Shown here: positions 12,001 to 23,710 of the stretch, in pieces
Position numbering within the stretch: position 1 is the first letter of the stretch
How the letters are laid out: every line of letters begins with the position of its first letter
Source of the DNA: Doris montereyensis
Taxonomy: Eukaryota > Mollusca > Gastropoda > Nudibranchia > Dorididae
Direction: 5' to 3'
Assembly (NCBI GenBank): GCA_037039925.1
Contig: JAXRKP010000832.1
Span: 41,001 to 105,000, forward strand
Length of the DNA: 64,000 nucleotides
Made by a program: the position numbers and the translations under genes
The notes under the pieces: generated by a model
Database searches by the model: none
Told to the model about the DNA's origin: nothing
What the model saw: only the letters and a program-made list of their open reading frames with translations

Positions 12001-15000
12001 GTGCTTGTCATTCCTCCTGGCTATGATGTGCCTAGGCCTATGTTATTATGAGTGCTTTTTACTGAGAGGAGCGCTTTTATCATGTCGCCCATTACCAAAC
12101 TATGGTTTTTGTAATCTATATGCTCGACCTTAATTGCCTGATCAATGAAGTCATGTTTGTCTCTTGGTTGTCCATGTGTGATTAGATCTCAACCCAGTGT
12201 TAGGTCTTTGCTGATTTTACATAATGCTTTGTTTTCATGCTATTGTTTCCGTTATTATTTCCTTTTATTTTTGCACGAGACGGTACGGTACTGTTAAGCC
12301 GATAGTAAGAAATTATTCAGTCTGATACAGACAGTGAGACCTTTTATATATATACATATATTCTTAATAAAAATCGTTGTTGAAACTCAAACCGTACAAA
12401 TCACCTGCCTTCCTCACTATCATTGGACAGCTGTGTTTGTGGGAATGTAGAGTGAGAGAGGCTTGTAAAATATGCAAACGTGTGACATAGATGTTAAGTT
12501 CCCCCACATTATTTCAGATTACAATGCAATACGTCCTCCCATGTCCTCAAACTCTTGTGTCCAACAAAGTAAACAACCGCGCAGGCTCACCTTTACAAAC
12601 AGTGTGCGAGTCGTTTTTACTTTCCTCATAAAAACCGTCTCTACATTCGTCGCAGAGCTCTCCTTTGTAACCTGAAGAGCACTCACATTTTCCACTACCG
12701 CCACGAGTACCTTCGCCCTGCAACCGAAAAAAAAAAAAAAAACGGCACTCAAAAATCAAACGTGCTCATATCACATAAAACACCATACGATCATCATCAT
12801 CATACTACAATAATATTAATAATAATAATGGGAGTTACGGTCCATCGTATAATGACGATAGGCATTAGAACAGACACAGAATATATCATGGGTGGTTGTG
12901 GCCATGGTAAAAAAAAAAACACTATGAAAATTACTTTATCTACATAAATACTTTTATCGATTATGCCTGAACGTAAGAAAGTGTAAACAAGAAAATCACA
13001 AATGAAAGAATGTGGATTGTGAAATTATAAATTTCAAAGCAAATTAACTTCTTTTCCACAAAAGCAATGTGTGTTAAGCTAGTGGTAACAGCTCACAGTT
13101 GATAGCTTACAAAAGTGAGACAGAATCGCTGTGCACTGCAACATCCTTGAGGAAAACAACAAAAAGACGTAATGTTTTATCTGCTCTAGTTTCCATACAC
13201 AGGGTGGCTAGGATACGATCATCTCTTTGTTTTCTTTTTGATTCAAAACTGACGTTTATCCTGTCCATCATATTGTCGTTCCTTTTTAAAATTTATCTAT
13301 TTGTTTTACCCACATCTACAACTAAGGTGGTCTCTGGGTTTTTTGTAGGATTTGTAATTTTGCCCGAACTGCCCTGTTAACAGCCAGAAGATCTTTCACA
13401 TGCACAGAGTGTCATGATTTGCACACGGGACCTCCTTTCTTATCGTCCGTCTCCGATGGGACTAGGTGTCGAACCACCTACCTGGACCATGGTAGTAGAT
13501 TTTGCTCGAAAAAAACTTGAGAAAACTTTTCAACCGTTAGCGGGGCTCGAACCCACTACTTTTGGATTGAGAGGCCGACACCTTGCTCTGGACTACCGAG
13601 TCCCCCTCGTGTCCTTATAAATATTTGAGGCCTTGAACCAATAGAAAAGCTCATTCTACGCACGTGATCTAAAACAGCATAGCGCAGTGTTCGATTATTT
13701 ACGACTTTTATTGGTTCTCCCAAAAATGTACCCGTGCGTTAAGACAGTTTCACCGACTATAAGTGATGATCTCAGGGTAAAGAGGAAGCAGTATGATGAA
13801 AAATTAGACGTTTAAAGGAACGAAAGGAAAGAAGCTAGGATGGGGAAAATGACACTGTCGCAAAGAAAACATTGAGTAATTTTGAAAAAGACAAAAGAAA
13901 AATTAACAAAGGGAAAACGCAAGATGGAAAACACACTCACTTACATTACATTTACCATTTCCTCTGCAAGGTTTCGTTGCACCTCCTGGGCACGGAGCAC
14001 ACTCTGGACCGAAGTGGTTGCTATGGCAACAAGCTGCAACACGGACAGAGAAGAAAAATCTGATTATAATTGATGATCTATGATTATATTTTTTAAAATC
14101 AATATGCCAAACCTGAATTTTCTAATTTTAAAAATTTACCATTAAAGTTAGAAATAATAATAAGCAAGAAAATGATGAAAGTTTATGGGGTTTTTTTGTT
14201 TCATCAAATTTACCTCCACCCCCATGTGCGGTGATATCAGGGTGAAGTAAAAAGAAAGAGCAAGAGGAAAGATACGTGAAAGAGTAAAAGGAAAAAGACC
14301 TACCAGCAACACCCTTCAACAAATATAGAGACACAATATCCATGTCAGAGTACCATAGGGACAAACACCACTATCCTGTCTGTCATATTTAGTACTTTCT
14401 ACATGGCTGGGCACGTAAACAGAATGAATGAAAAGAGAATAAATATAACTAAATCAGTATACAATACTAAAACCCAAGGAAAAAGACCAAAATGCAGACC
14501 GCAGAGAAAATGGAAAGAAGACATAAAAGAAGCACCAAACAAAGAAATCTAGCCTTCACAGAAGGAAACAGAAAATGTCAGAACAGGGTAACCTGGAGAA
14601 AGATCACTTGCAACATCCAAACCCAACTCAAGGTTAAAGAGGAAGCAGCAAGATAAAAGACATTTAAAAGAACGAAGGTGGAACAGGAACTGATAAAGAA
14701 AGAAAGACTCTCTGCTTGGCCCGTTGCCCTGGCTTTTCCTAAAGGAAAGCTTTTCCAAGAAAACCAACAGGATTGCAGGTAAAAAGATGTGTTTGCTAGA
14801 AACAAACTCTAAAAACAATTACTGTCCTTAATTTCAACAAAATTAAGTTTACTTTTTTTGGTCATTTCCTTGGAACATTCATCTACATTTTCCGTCGTGA
14901 AAGTAACCAAGAACATAACTCAGTTAAAGCGTAGATTTCATTTTCTTTCTATCAGAAATGTAGTCAGTGGGAATCGTGCTCATTATTTCATATCCTTTCG

Positions 15001-18000
15001 ATCTTTTACCACGTGCTGTAATGCAAAAAGGCTCTCATTTCATTGGTCAGTTGTTCTCTGATGAAACTGACGCTCACTAGTATCCACTGCTTATGAACTA
15101 GAGGGACACTAATATACAGGTCCAGCCCTTAGCATCAAAGTGTTACGTGCGACAAGCGAGAAGCAAATACAAATGTACATGGCACCCGTCAAAAAAAAAA
15201 AAAAAAGAGTAATTTAAAGTCACACGGTTTCAAGGCTTTTTGGGGGATTTGTTGTGTTTGTTAGTTGTTTGTTTATATTTGTATTCTTATGTCATCGGCT
15301 GTTTTTTGGGACATGTTTTATTTTGTATTTCGATTGTTTTGTTGTTGGGTTGGTTGTGTTTGTTGAATTTTCGCTGTTATTGGTTTTAAAGTTGTTTGTC
15401 AGGTTTTCTTGGGTTTTCTTTTTTCTTGGGGGGGGGGATGGGGGTTGTTGTGTTCTGTGCATATCTTTGGTAAATCATCATAGTGACAGACGCAAGCAGA
15501 GAAGATGAGAATTCAATAATCAAATCTATCTTAATATGTTTTGCTTTGTTAAATATGTGTGCTTATCAAGAAACAAAACTGATCGTAACAAAAGAGTAGT
15601 AAGATGCCCTGAACTAAACATACAATAGCTTGTTGACTCATTCTGTCTAAGAAGTAATTATACAAATAAAAAGAATTACCTTTTATATGTTCTATACATA
15701 AATAGGCATGGAAATCTGTATCCTTCTTTTGAGCAAATTCTTTGAACCAGAAGCGCTCTATAATATCTTCATGCTCCTCTAACATCGTATGACACTGTAA
15801 GAATATACATGATAGAATACCAAAATAAAATGGTCATTAAACATACATGCTCTGCATAGTCAATTATATGCATATAAAAAAAAGTGAAAAAATAAAGTCT
15901 TTAAAAAAGATGAAATGTCAATATTTCCAGGGGGGGGAGGATATGGTTATGAGTTCATCAATGCCTATCAAAAACATGATGGTGGCTAAGGGGTAAGGTT
16001 ACCAGACTGAGGATCATGAGGTCCTGGGTTCGAATCCTGGCAAAGCCACCCCCAACGTTATGTTCCTTGAGAAAGACACTTAATACGCATTTCCCCACTC
16101 AACTGTGCAAAATGGGTACAAGCACTAGAGCAAACACCTGCATCAGATTAGCGTCCTGTCCAGGAGGTGATTATTATCACCTGTTCCGCTTCACGCTATA
16201 GAAAACGGGATAAGCTCCGGCTCTATGGGCCGTAATAGTCTTGAAGAAACTTTATTTTACTATCAAAAACATAATAAGACAAAACAACAACAACAAAAAC
16301 GAACACTTCACACCCAGTACACTGTACAATCAACACAGCAACAAAGGTCCGCTTGAGTTAAAACTTAAAAACAAATTCGTCCACTGAAAACAAAAAACAG
16401 AAATCAAAATAAAAACCCACCTCTTTAGATTTGCCATCACACAATTTTTCCATTATCTCTACAAGACGAACTTCACTGTAGAAACATATAAAAAAATTCA
16501 AAAAATGGAATTAGGAGGGATGACTTGCATCATTTGACTATCCTTGAAGTGGAAAAGAATTAAGATTTTTAAATAATGAAATAAAACCACATATGACTCC
16601 TGACTGGTTCAACTTGATGTTCAAGCTAGAAGCATAATTTGGCACACACGGTATTAAAAAAACATTGTAAAAACCACTCGAATTATAATTCTTAACATAT
16701 ATCATGAAAGAGGTAAAAACCAATCACAAAGAAAACTTCTACAAATCTCAAAAAAATAGGAGCCATCGTATAATCTATCCACAGGGAGGCAGACAATGTG
16801 TATACTATCTACAATAATTGTTTTTCTGGATATCTTTGTGTCTTTAATAGTATGACTCAGTTACAAGACTAGCAGATTTTGTAAATAAATTATATCATAA
16901 AACTTATGTCAGACTTCATATCAATATTACACGCAATGATGAATAAAATGATCTTTTTCTTCATTAATGTTATCAATGGGTTTGGAAAATTGCCTTACAA
17001 ACCTAAGTGCATATGATCCTAAAGATTTTTCCTCCCATTTTGTGTTACCCCCTCCATAGTTTGACTTCTCAGTTGCGCCAAGATTCTGTGGGGAAAAACA
17101 AATTTAGAAACAGGACGATTTGAGATAAAAACAAAATAAGACGGTAATATTATAATCTCTATAGTCTACCCAATGCTGCTAGCCTACATTCGATTGAACA
17201 CAAACAAAGGCAATTCAAACTTGTCCATTCCTAGCTTTTGATTTTTAAGAGGGTTAATCGGAAAGTTTTGTTAGATTGACATGACTGACTTTCAGGTCTG
17301 ATCAACGAAAATACTTTTATTATATAGGTACATAATATTGTGTTCCTAGTGTTTGACTGCGCCGACATGTATTCTGTATTTGATATCATTGTTTGTAGAA
17401 TGTATGGATGTTTGGTTAAAAAGCCTATCATGATTATACAATCGACTTTACAGCCATTATAGTATAATACTATATTATATTCATAAATTCTCTGAATGAT
17501 ATACAACAAACGTAATAGTTCTTAAACTTTCTTTTATCATTTATAATGAACATTTGTCATCAAAATTTTCTTAAAAGAAGTAATCAAACACATGAAATAT
17601 AAATGCTTTTCTTTCTTTCTTTCTTTATCAGTTCCCACTGCCTTCCAGTGTGTGAGTTTAGATGCCCAAGATAATCTGCTCTTCAGACTACCCCTGTCGT
17701 TACATAAATGTTATTTCATTAGTGTAAATTTGTCCCTCCAACTCCCACCCCAGTCCAACTGCTTTTACCCATATGTTCAATTTCTCTTGCTGAATGCAAA
17801 ATGTGATAAAATAAGCAAATTTTTCTCCTTTTTAAACACATTCCCATCATACAATATAAACATATATAAAATACCCCTATTAAAAGATCTTTCTGACTTT
17901 TTTTTATCAGCATGACTTTAGAATAATGAAATTACTTCATGCTTTCAATAGCATGTAGCTAGAAGATCATAAAAAAAATAGAATATATATATATATATAT

Positions 18001-18345
18001 ATATAACAGGAGAATTAATCCTTAAATTTGTGAGTAAAGAATTAAAGCACTCTGGGAATATTTTTTTTAAGTTTTATAACAATATATACATATAATATAT
18101 ATATGCCTTTCCAGTGTTTAGACACCACTATTATATGTATAATATATATATATATACTATACACGACTTACCACATGAAAATTGTCTACAATTTCCTTAC
18201 AAGTTGAACAGCTTGGTGTTTTTTTACCCTGCATACACTGAATTGTCAGGCAAAAAACCATCAAATAGGTAGCAAAGTTAAACCACTGATTTTTCAAGGT
18301 CAACTGGAAACCAGCGTGTGAAGAAAAATGGGAAAAAGTTTCCAT
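5465..18345 (-). CDS. CRELD2: CRELD2-like cysteine-rich EGF/furin repeat protein (10 coding exons)
   Basis: Secreted or ER-lumenal disulphide-rich protein; family members act in ER folding and the unfolded protein response. Coding exons, 5' to 3' on the minus strand: 18172-18345, 17003-17085, 16421-16475, 15680-15794, 13945-14033, 12591-12717, 9985-10086, 9125-9202, 6387-6485, 5465-5602. All have GT-AG borders and compatible phases, and total 1060 bp (about 353 residues, the same length as human CRELD2). Residues 22-40 form a hydrophobic signal segment. A CXXC (CSTC, 46-49) opens the CRELD domain; GGGNTKWEEKSL (about 70-81) is the family signature. Laminin/EGF-like cysteines follow at about 144-215, a furin repeat at 215-248, a calcium EGF (DINEC) at 249, a second furin repeat (CDISCLSC) at 276, and a calcium EGF (DKDEC) at 308. 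After exon 10 a donor (GTGAGTG) follows, so a short terminal exon is expected but was not found; reading into the intron stops after 2 codons. The first Met at 18345 is chosen because it precedes the signal segment; Met29 is an alternative. Confidence 0.93.
5742..5815 (+). repeat. Short dispersed element (CAGGGTGAA family), copy 1
   Basis: Contains GAAATTTACC, GTGAGCTCAGGGTGAAATTA and GAGGGGAGGG, matching the pattern of copies at 14.2, 34.6 and 36.5 kb. Lies in a CRELD2 intron. Confidence 0.55.
6009..6034. repeat. (CA)n microsatellite
   Basis: About 13 uninterrupted CA units. Confidence 0.9.
6085..6300 (+). mobile_element. tRNA-headed SINE (SINE-D)
   Basis: The head CAGCTCAGTTGGTAGAGCGT is an excellent A box and AGTTTCATTCCC a decayed B box. 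The 3' end lacks a tRNA acceptor stem and runs into an unrelated body, so it is a SINE and not a tRNA gene. Confidence 0.7.
6486..7205. other. CRELD2 intron, nothing recognised
   Basis: AT-rich intron sequence without a recognised repeat. Confidence 0.5.
7206..7456 (+). repeat. Dispersed 250-bp repeat, copy 1
   Basis: Closely matches 20392-20648 in the same orientation; shared strings include TTTTGTCGTAATGGACTGT and ATGTAAACACACCACG. Not tRNA-headed; class unknown. Confidence 0.75.
7457..8235. other. CRELD2 intron, nothing recognised
   Basis: Several overlapping short frames around 7890-8260 on both strands; none has family similarity or splice support. Confidence 0.45.
8238..8332 (-). mobile_element. 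SINE-A tail fragment
   Basis: Reverse complement of the SINE-A 3' end (ACCTTAGTTGTGGATGTGGG type, then CCTACCAAAA). The head is missing. Confidence 0.7.
8333..9124. other. CRELD2 intron, nothing recognised
   Basis: AT-rich, no repeat identified. Confidence 0.45.
9632..9725 (+). repeat. Short dispersed element, diverged copy 2
   Basis: Shares GAAATTTACCCCGTCCA and GTAGGACCTACCAGC with the family but lacks the middle. Confidence 0.4.
10345..10597 (-). mobile_element. SINE-A, nearly complete, diverged
   Basis: Reverse-complement order: tail GGTAGGATTTTAAATTTTGC, the core GGGATCTTTAACGTGGC, then CCGTCTCTGATGGGACTAGG and a decayed tRNA-like head ending at ACTACCGTCCCCC. Confidence 0.8.
10598..12590. 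repeat. CRELD2 intron with an 85-90-bp duplication at about 11010-11165
   Basis: Two imperfect tandem copies share AGCTAAGAA and CTTTTTGANCCAATCAGTTT, each preceded by CTTTCGTTGCC. The rest (to 12590) is AT-rich with no recognised element. Confidence 0.6.
13300..13608 (-). mobile_element. SINE-A, full length
   Basis: On the minus strand the head carries GGACTCGGTAGTCCAGAGCA, GGCCTCTCAA and a B box (GGGTTCGAGCCCCG). The body contains CATCGGAGACGGACGATAAG, and the core is TGTGAAAGATCTTCTGGC. The tail ends at ACCCACATCTACAACTAAGG on the plus strand. Confidence 0.88.
13740..13855 (+). repeat. Short dispersed element, copy 3
   Basis: GATGATCTCAGGGTAAAGAG followed by GAAGCAGTATGATGAAA and GAACGAAAGGAAAG. 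Its 3' half also matches the 3' UTR of the LINE at 14.4 kb. Confidence 0.5.
14195..14312 (+). repeat. Short dispersed element, copy 4
   Basis: GTGATATCAGGGTGAAGTAA, AAGACCTACCAGCAACACC. Inside CRELD2 intron 5. Confidence 0.55.
14398..14706 (+). mobile_element. LINE-1 family (this window) 3' end, 5'-truncated copy
   Basis: Translates (with breaks) to the same C-terminus as the 57.5-kb LINE: KTQGKRPK, RKWKEDIKEA and, in another frame, EGNRKCQ. It ends ACTGATAAAGAAAGAAAGA, the shared (GAAA)n tail. Confidence 0.85.
14707..15679. other. CRELD2 intron, T/G-rich stretch, nothing recognised
   Basis: 15235-15450 is strongly T/G-biased; no coding or repeat assignment. Confidence 0.45.
15975..16265 (+). 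mobile_element. SINE-B, full length
   Basis: tRNA-like head with GGGTTCGAATCCTGG as B box, then CCTTGAGAAAGACACTTAA, TGTCCAGGAGGTGATTATTA, TGTTCCGCTTCACGCTATAG and GGCTCTATGGGCC. Followed by an A-rich stretch. It resembles a tRNA for about 70 bases only. Confidence 0.88.
16476..17002. other. CRELD2 intron 2, nothing recognised
   Basis: AT-rich intron. Confidence 0.5.
17609..17705 (-). mobile_element. LINE-1 family 3' end, short truncated copy
   Basis: The plus strand reads (CTTT)n, then ATCAGTTCCCACTGCCTTCC and AGTGTGTGAGTTTAGATG, parallel to 57461-57540. On the minus strand this is the 3' UTR plus (GAAA)n tail. Confidence 0.8.
17975..18155. repeat. AT dinucleotide tracts
   Basis: Several (AT)n runs around 17980-18004, 18085-18102 and 18130-18155, just downstream of the first CRELD2 coding exon. 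Confidence 0.8.
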
Positions 18346-18582
18346 TTCTATGTTTTTTTGTTTTCAATTCCTGCTTTGAAAATTGAATATAATATAATAT
18401 AATATATTTAGATTCTAGATTTTTTAAAAGTCAATCTCCAGATGTCCTTAGTTCAGGAAAATTAGAAAGATTGATAGCATCGGAATGATCAAGGTCTTGA
18501 GCAATGAAGAAATATTATATATTGTCTCTAATTAGGTTGAACACAATTCTTTATATTCTGAATCTTGGATAACAATCGTCAT

Positions 18583-18663
18583 CTAAAATTCCAGTACTGC
18601 TGCATTAAGCTGGTTGATGTCCTCATGCATGATGACATTGGTATAAAGTGCAAGAGATACAAC
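18583..18663 (-). CDS. Candidate terminal coding exon of an unidentified minus-strand gene
   Basis: A pyrimidine-rich acceptor (TCTCTCTCTGTTTTCAG on the minus strand) opens a phase-0 frame of 26 codons ending in TAG. The peptide includes SLALYTNVIMHEDINQLNAA and ends AVLEF. Its composition looks like real protein rather than intron, and it lies only about 240 bp upstream of the CRELD2 start codon. I do not recognise the family and could not locate an upstream partner exon, so it may be a chance frame. Confidence 0.3.
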   Translation of the reverse strand, partial: VVSLALYTNVIMHEDINQLNAAVLEF

Positions 18664-19595
18664 CTGAAAACAGAGAGAGAAAAGATATACGTTGAATAGT
18701 GTTAACATTAAAATTAATCATCTCTCAGTAGTAAACACAATGCAAGTGGTCTGTTAGTTATTTCTTGCTAACTACTTTTGTGATATTTGTTTGCATTATA
18801 AGAAAATGCAAGCCCTCATTTTGGGGTAGAATTTTAATCAAGATTTTCAAGACATGCATCTGACAATATAGCAGCAAAAATATACAATGGTCACTCTTCA
18901 GAATTTTTAGCCTTTACTATTAAGATCTAGATAGACTATTGTCTCTAAAAAAAAAAGTTCTAATTCAATGGAAATTGGATGGAAGAAGGGCATATTGTAT
19001 ATCGCACTTCAGCCCCACCAGGCAGTATCAAACACGAAAATGATAACGGTAAAGCATCCCGCTACCTTCGCAATGTATCACAGTCCCGACTCAATGAAAA
19101 AACATACAGTACAATCACTCTCTCTCCCACTGACTGTGATGCACCGTGATCCTATCCTCTCACTCTCGCTAGCCTCCAGAACTCAGTCTGACATGATCAC
19201 TGAACTCATTGAAACTGAAATATAATTGACGGTGCTAAAGTGTGACCCCTCTCGCCACTGAATATCGGGCTCCCCAGGTCTATGTTTTTTGCCTTGTTTC
19301 TTGATGGCGGGGAATTATAATTAACAAGAGAGAAACTACAATAAAAATGGTCCCCACTACTATTTCTGTTTCCTAGCTTTATTAGCATTCCTTAAGAAGT
19401 TATGTCCCGTTTGACCCAGAAATGACTGTAACTAAAATATGTAGCTAAATAGTTTGAAATAGTGTCAGATTTATATATATATATGTATTTTATTGAGTAT
19501 TACTGTAGATTTATCTATTCTATCTTAGGACTTTTATTCAGGGAGGAGACCCCCTGAAACCCCCTTCTTTGTTTTTAAGTAGGTTCATACAGCAT
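18664..19595. other. Intergenic DNA upstream of CRELD2, nothing recognised
   Basis: Contains a lone arm (GACGGTGCTAAAGTG at 19229) related to the foldbacks at 21.0-21.3 kb. No ER-stress element (CCAAT-N9-CCACG) seen. Confidence 0.4.
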
Positions 19596-20305
19596 ACGGC
19601 ATGGAAATCAGTGCAAGCAAGACAAAACTGATGACCCAAAGTGACACTGGAATCCATACTGACATCACCGCCAACGGGGAGAAGCTTGAAACTGTGCACA
19701 AGTTTAAATATCTGGGAGCAATACTGTCAGACAAAGGATCAAAACCTGAAGTATTAACAAGGAGTGCAATGACAACATCTGCATCAGCCAAGATAGGAAC
19801 TGTCTGGAAAGACAAAAAAGTCTCCCTTAGCTCAAAGATAAAACTTAAATGCGCTCCCTTGTTCACTCAGTGTTTCTTTACGCCTGCAAAACATGGACAT
19901 TAACTGCAGATATAGAGAAGAGAATACAGGCAACAGAAATGAGGTGCTTTGGAAGACTGCTCGGTATCTCTCACAAAGACCATATCAACAATGAAGAAGT
20001 CAGAAGTCAGAGACAGAATTATAAGACAAACCATTGGTCCTTACGGATCCTCCTCACCACTGTCAAAAGGCGCAAAATGAAATGGTTTGGACACTTGATG
20101 AGAGAAGGAGAGCTTCCAAAACCGTGCTTCAAGGAACTGTCAGAGGAGGCGGAAGAGGCAGACAAAAGAAGAGATGGGAGGACAATATCACTGAATGGAC
20201 AGGCCTGAAGCTAAGTGAGCTGATGAGACGGGCGGAGGACAGGAAGGAGTGGAGAAGATTTGGTCATCGGTAGCGCCCCAACGGCCTCCGCCAGGGGACA
20301 GATAA
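19596..20305 (+). mobile_element. LINE reverse-transcriptase C-terminal fragment (LINE-2)
   Basis: Three frames give the end of a LINE ORF2: SASKTKLM, HKFKYLGAILSDKGSKPEV, LYACKTWTL, KRIQATEMRCFGRLLGISHK, MKWFGHLMRE and EDRKEWRRFGHR with a stop. It has frameshifts and lacks the RT core. Confidence 0.85.
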
Positions 20306-20391
20306 ATGCATAATCAGAGGGCCAACCCTCCTGAAATCCTCCCCCACCCCCATTTTTGTCATTGGGTTGTACTACCTTTAAAGTTGATTAC

Positions 20392-20648
20392 ACACATACA
20401 TTTCATTGTTCTGCTTCAATCGTCTACGTTTATAATTGTGTTTTCTGCCTTTGTTTGTATTTCTATCATCAGTTTTGTCGTAATGGACTGTTACAAAATA
20501 GTGACACAGAGAGAGAAGAATCATTTTCCTAACGCAACTCATCAGAAGCACATGGGTAGCTTAGAAAATGTAAACACACCACGACGATCTAGTTGCAGAG
20601 AAATTGAATCTAGGTCTGCATCTCCGGTCGGGGAATCTGCACACACAT
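20392..20648 (+). repeat. Dispersed 250-bp repeat, copy 2
   Basis: Partner of 7206-7456; ends in GGTCGGGGAATCTGCACA. Confidence 0.75.
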
Positions 20649-21035
20649 GAGTTAAGGAGTACCAGTTTATTTTATAATTCTCATGAGGAGAGAGTGGGGG
20701 ACACAAGAAGGCTTGCCTTTCTACATTAAAAGAAACAGAAAGTCTCCATATATATTCATATTCTGAGTTACGATGTCTCAGTCTCAATGTTGCACAATCC
20801 CCTTTCAGTCTCACACCCGACACAGTGTGATTCTTGTTGGGATCACCTGCCAGAGGTACCAAACTTGGGATAATCGCACTTTGGCACTGCCAAGATTTCA
20901 CCGTAATTACGATTAAAAAACCCAGTTTTATTTAAGATCAATACTGGGCATAGTCCTAATAGTCGCTAGAGCGCAGCACCATGTTTTATGAAGGGCCTCC
21001 GACTCTCATGTGTGTGTTCTCCAGTCATGTCGCCC
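20649..21035. other. Intergenic, nothing recognised
   Basis: One 119-codon minus frame overlaps the dispersed repeat; no protein similarity. Confidence 0.4.
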
Positions 21036-21123
21036 TATTATTACTCTCACTTTAGCACCGCTGACCATAGTAAATGAAGTTGAAATATAATACACTGCCG
21101 TGTTGCTAAAGTGAGAGTAATAA
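21036..21123. mobile_element. Foldback element 1 (CTTTAGCACCGC family)
   Basis: TTATTACTCTCACTTTAGCA at 21038-21057 is the exact reverse complement of 21103-21122, with a 45-base spacer. Confidence 0.8.
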
Positions 21124-21176
21124 AATTAAAGGGAGCCAACTGGGGCCAGGCAAGTTGTGCCAGTCGTCTTCCTAAA

Positions 21177-21262
21177 TTATTATTACTCCCACTTTAGCAC
21201 CGCAGACCATAGGCACAATAGTGGGAAATATACACCGGCGGTGCTAAAGCAGGAGTAATAAT
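21177..21262. mobile_element. Foldback element 2 (CTTTAGCACCGC family)
   Basis: Arms (about 26 bp, two mismatches) at 21178-21203 and 21238-21262, e.g. ACTTTAGCACCGC against GCGGTGCTAAAG. Same family as element 1, with a gap of about 54 bp between them. Confidence 0.8.
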
Positions 21263-21692
21263 AGAGAGCCGACTGACTTGGGAAGACCACTGGGAAACAC
21301 AAGAGCAGGGCTTCTTGTTTGTTTTAATGAATGCAGGGCAGTGGCAGATCAAACGAAAATTAATCTTCAATCAATCTTGAATAGTCTTGATCCTGTGTAA
21401 TCTCATAAAAGAAAACCATGTGTAATAATTCCGCAAATATATAAACAACTTACATTTCATCACGAAATTGCATAAAAAGATAGACTCAAGCTAATATGAT
21501 GTCTTCTTAATAATGTACATCAATGGAAACGAGTTTCACAATTTACCGGTCGCCCCTCTAATCCACTCGTTCATGGATCTGGTATTGTGTACTCACTGTA
21601 AATGCAAAGCAAAAATAACGTTTATAGTCAATGAGAGCAAGCCACGTATTTTCTCCGTTACTGACCGGATGCTCTTCCTTTCGTTTCTTTGT
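21263..21692. other. Intergenic, nothing recognised
   Basis: AT-rich. Confidence 0.4.
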
Positions 21693-21742
21693 CACTAGGC
21701 CGAGGCGTGCTTACTAACTAGTAAGCACGCCTCGCACTAGGC
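21693..21742. mobile_element. 34-bp palindromic micro-insertion with 8-bp TSD, copy 1
   Basis: Insert 21701-21734: left arm CGAGGCGTGCTTACT, loop AACT, right arm the exact reverse complement. It is flanked on both sides by CACTAGGC (21693-21700 and 21735-21742). Confidence 0.85.
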
Positions 21743-22325
21743 ATACGGCATATGGAAGAATAAATTAAATTGATTCTCTTTAGTTAAATTCCTGAGTTTT
21801 CTTTAGCTAAATTCCTGAGTTTCTTGTTTTGTACTTTGTACCAATATTTAGTTTATGTGTGAGACTATATTTGTTGGATTGTTGTTTGTTTGCGTTTGTG
21901 TTGTTTTTTTTACAAATAACATCCGTCTTATCCACTTCTTATCCACGTCATCCACAAATAACATCCACTTCTTATCTCTTTGAAGTTGCTCTTGTTTGCT
22001 AGCTGTGTCGAATTTGGAATATTAAGTCAAATCATTAGGAAATTATCAAGTTCGAGTGTTTCGTTATTGTTTTGTTTTGATATAGTGAGGTTGGTTTTTT
22101 TAATTTTACGAAACTTTCTCATGGGTGAGGCTCGGGCGACACGTAAGGCAATGCGCCTAGTGGTAAATGAGATCTAAAATATTTAATACCAGTACAGAAT
22201 TATTTTGAGGCTGATCCATACCAAAGACAGTCCATACCCAAAAGAGCCATTATGAAGCTGTGATTTAATAGCTGTAAAGATGTAAAGACTTCTAAGCCCA
22301 TAAATAGCACTGTATGTGGGTGAGA
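21743..22325. other. Intergenic, nothing recognised
   Basis: A short run of ATCCACTTCTTATCCACGTC-like repeats at about 21925-21980. Confidence 0.4.
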
Positions 22326-22328
22326 GAG

Positions 22329-23658
<1,330 letters not shown>

Positions 23659-23710
23659 GTTCGTACCGAGGGCGAGCTTACTAAGTTAGTAAGCTCGCCT
23701 CGGTTCGTAC
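23659..23710. mobile_element. 36-bp palindromic micro-insertion with 8-bp TSD, copy 2
   Basis: Insert 23667-23702: left arm CGAGGGCGAGCTTACT, loop AAGTT, right arm AGTAAGCTCGCCTCG (one-base bulge). It is flanked by GTTCGTAC at 23659-23666 and 23703-23710. Confidence 0.83.

Noticed and set aside
15985..16055. tRNA gene
   Set aside because: Has A- and B-box-like parts but no proper cloverleaf acceptor stem and continues into the SINE-B body; same for 6085, 27222, 29435 and 44750.
18346..18580. ER-stress response element upstream of CRELD2
   Set aside because: Looked for CCAAT-N9-CCACG on both strands and found none.
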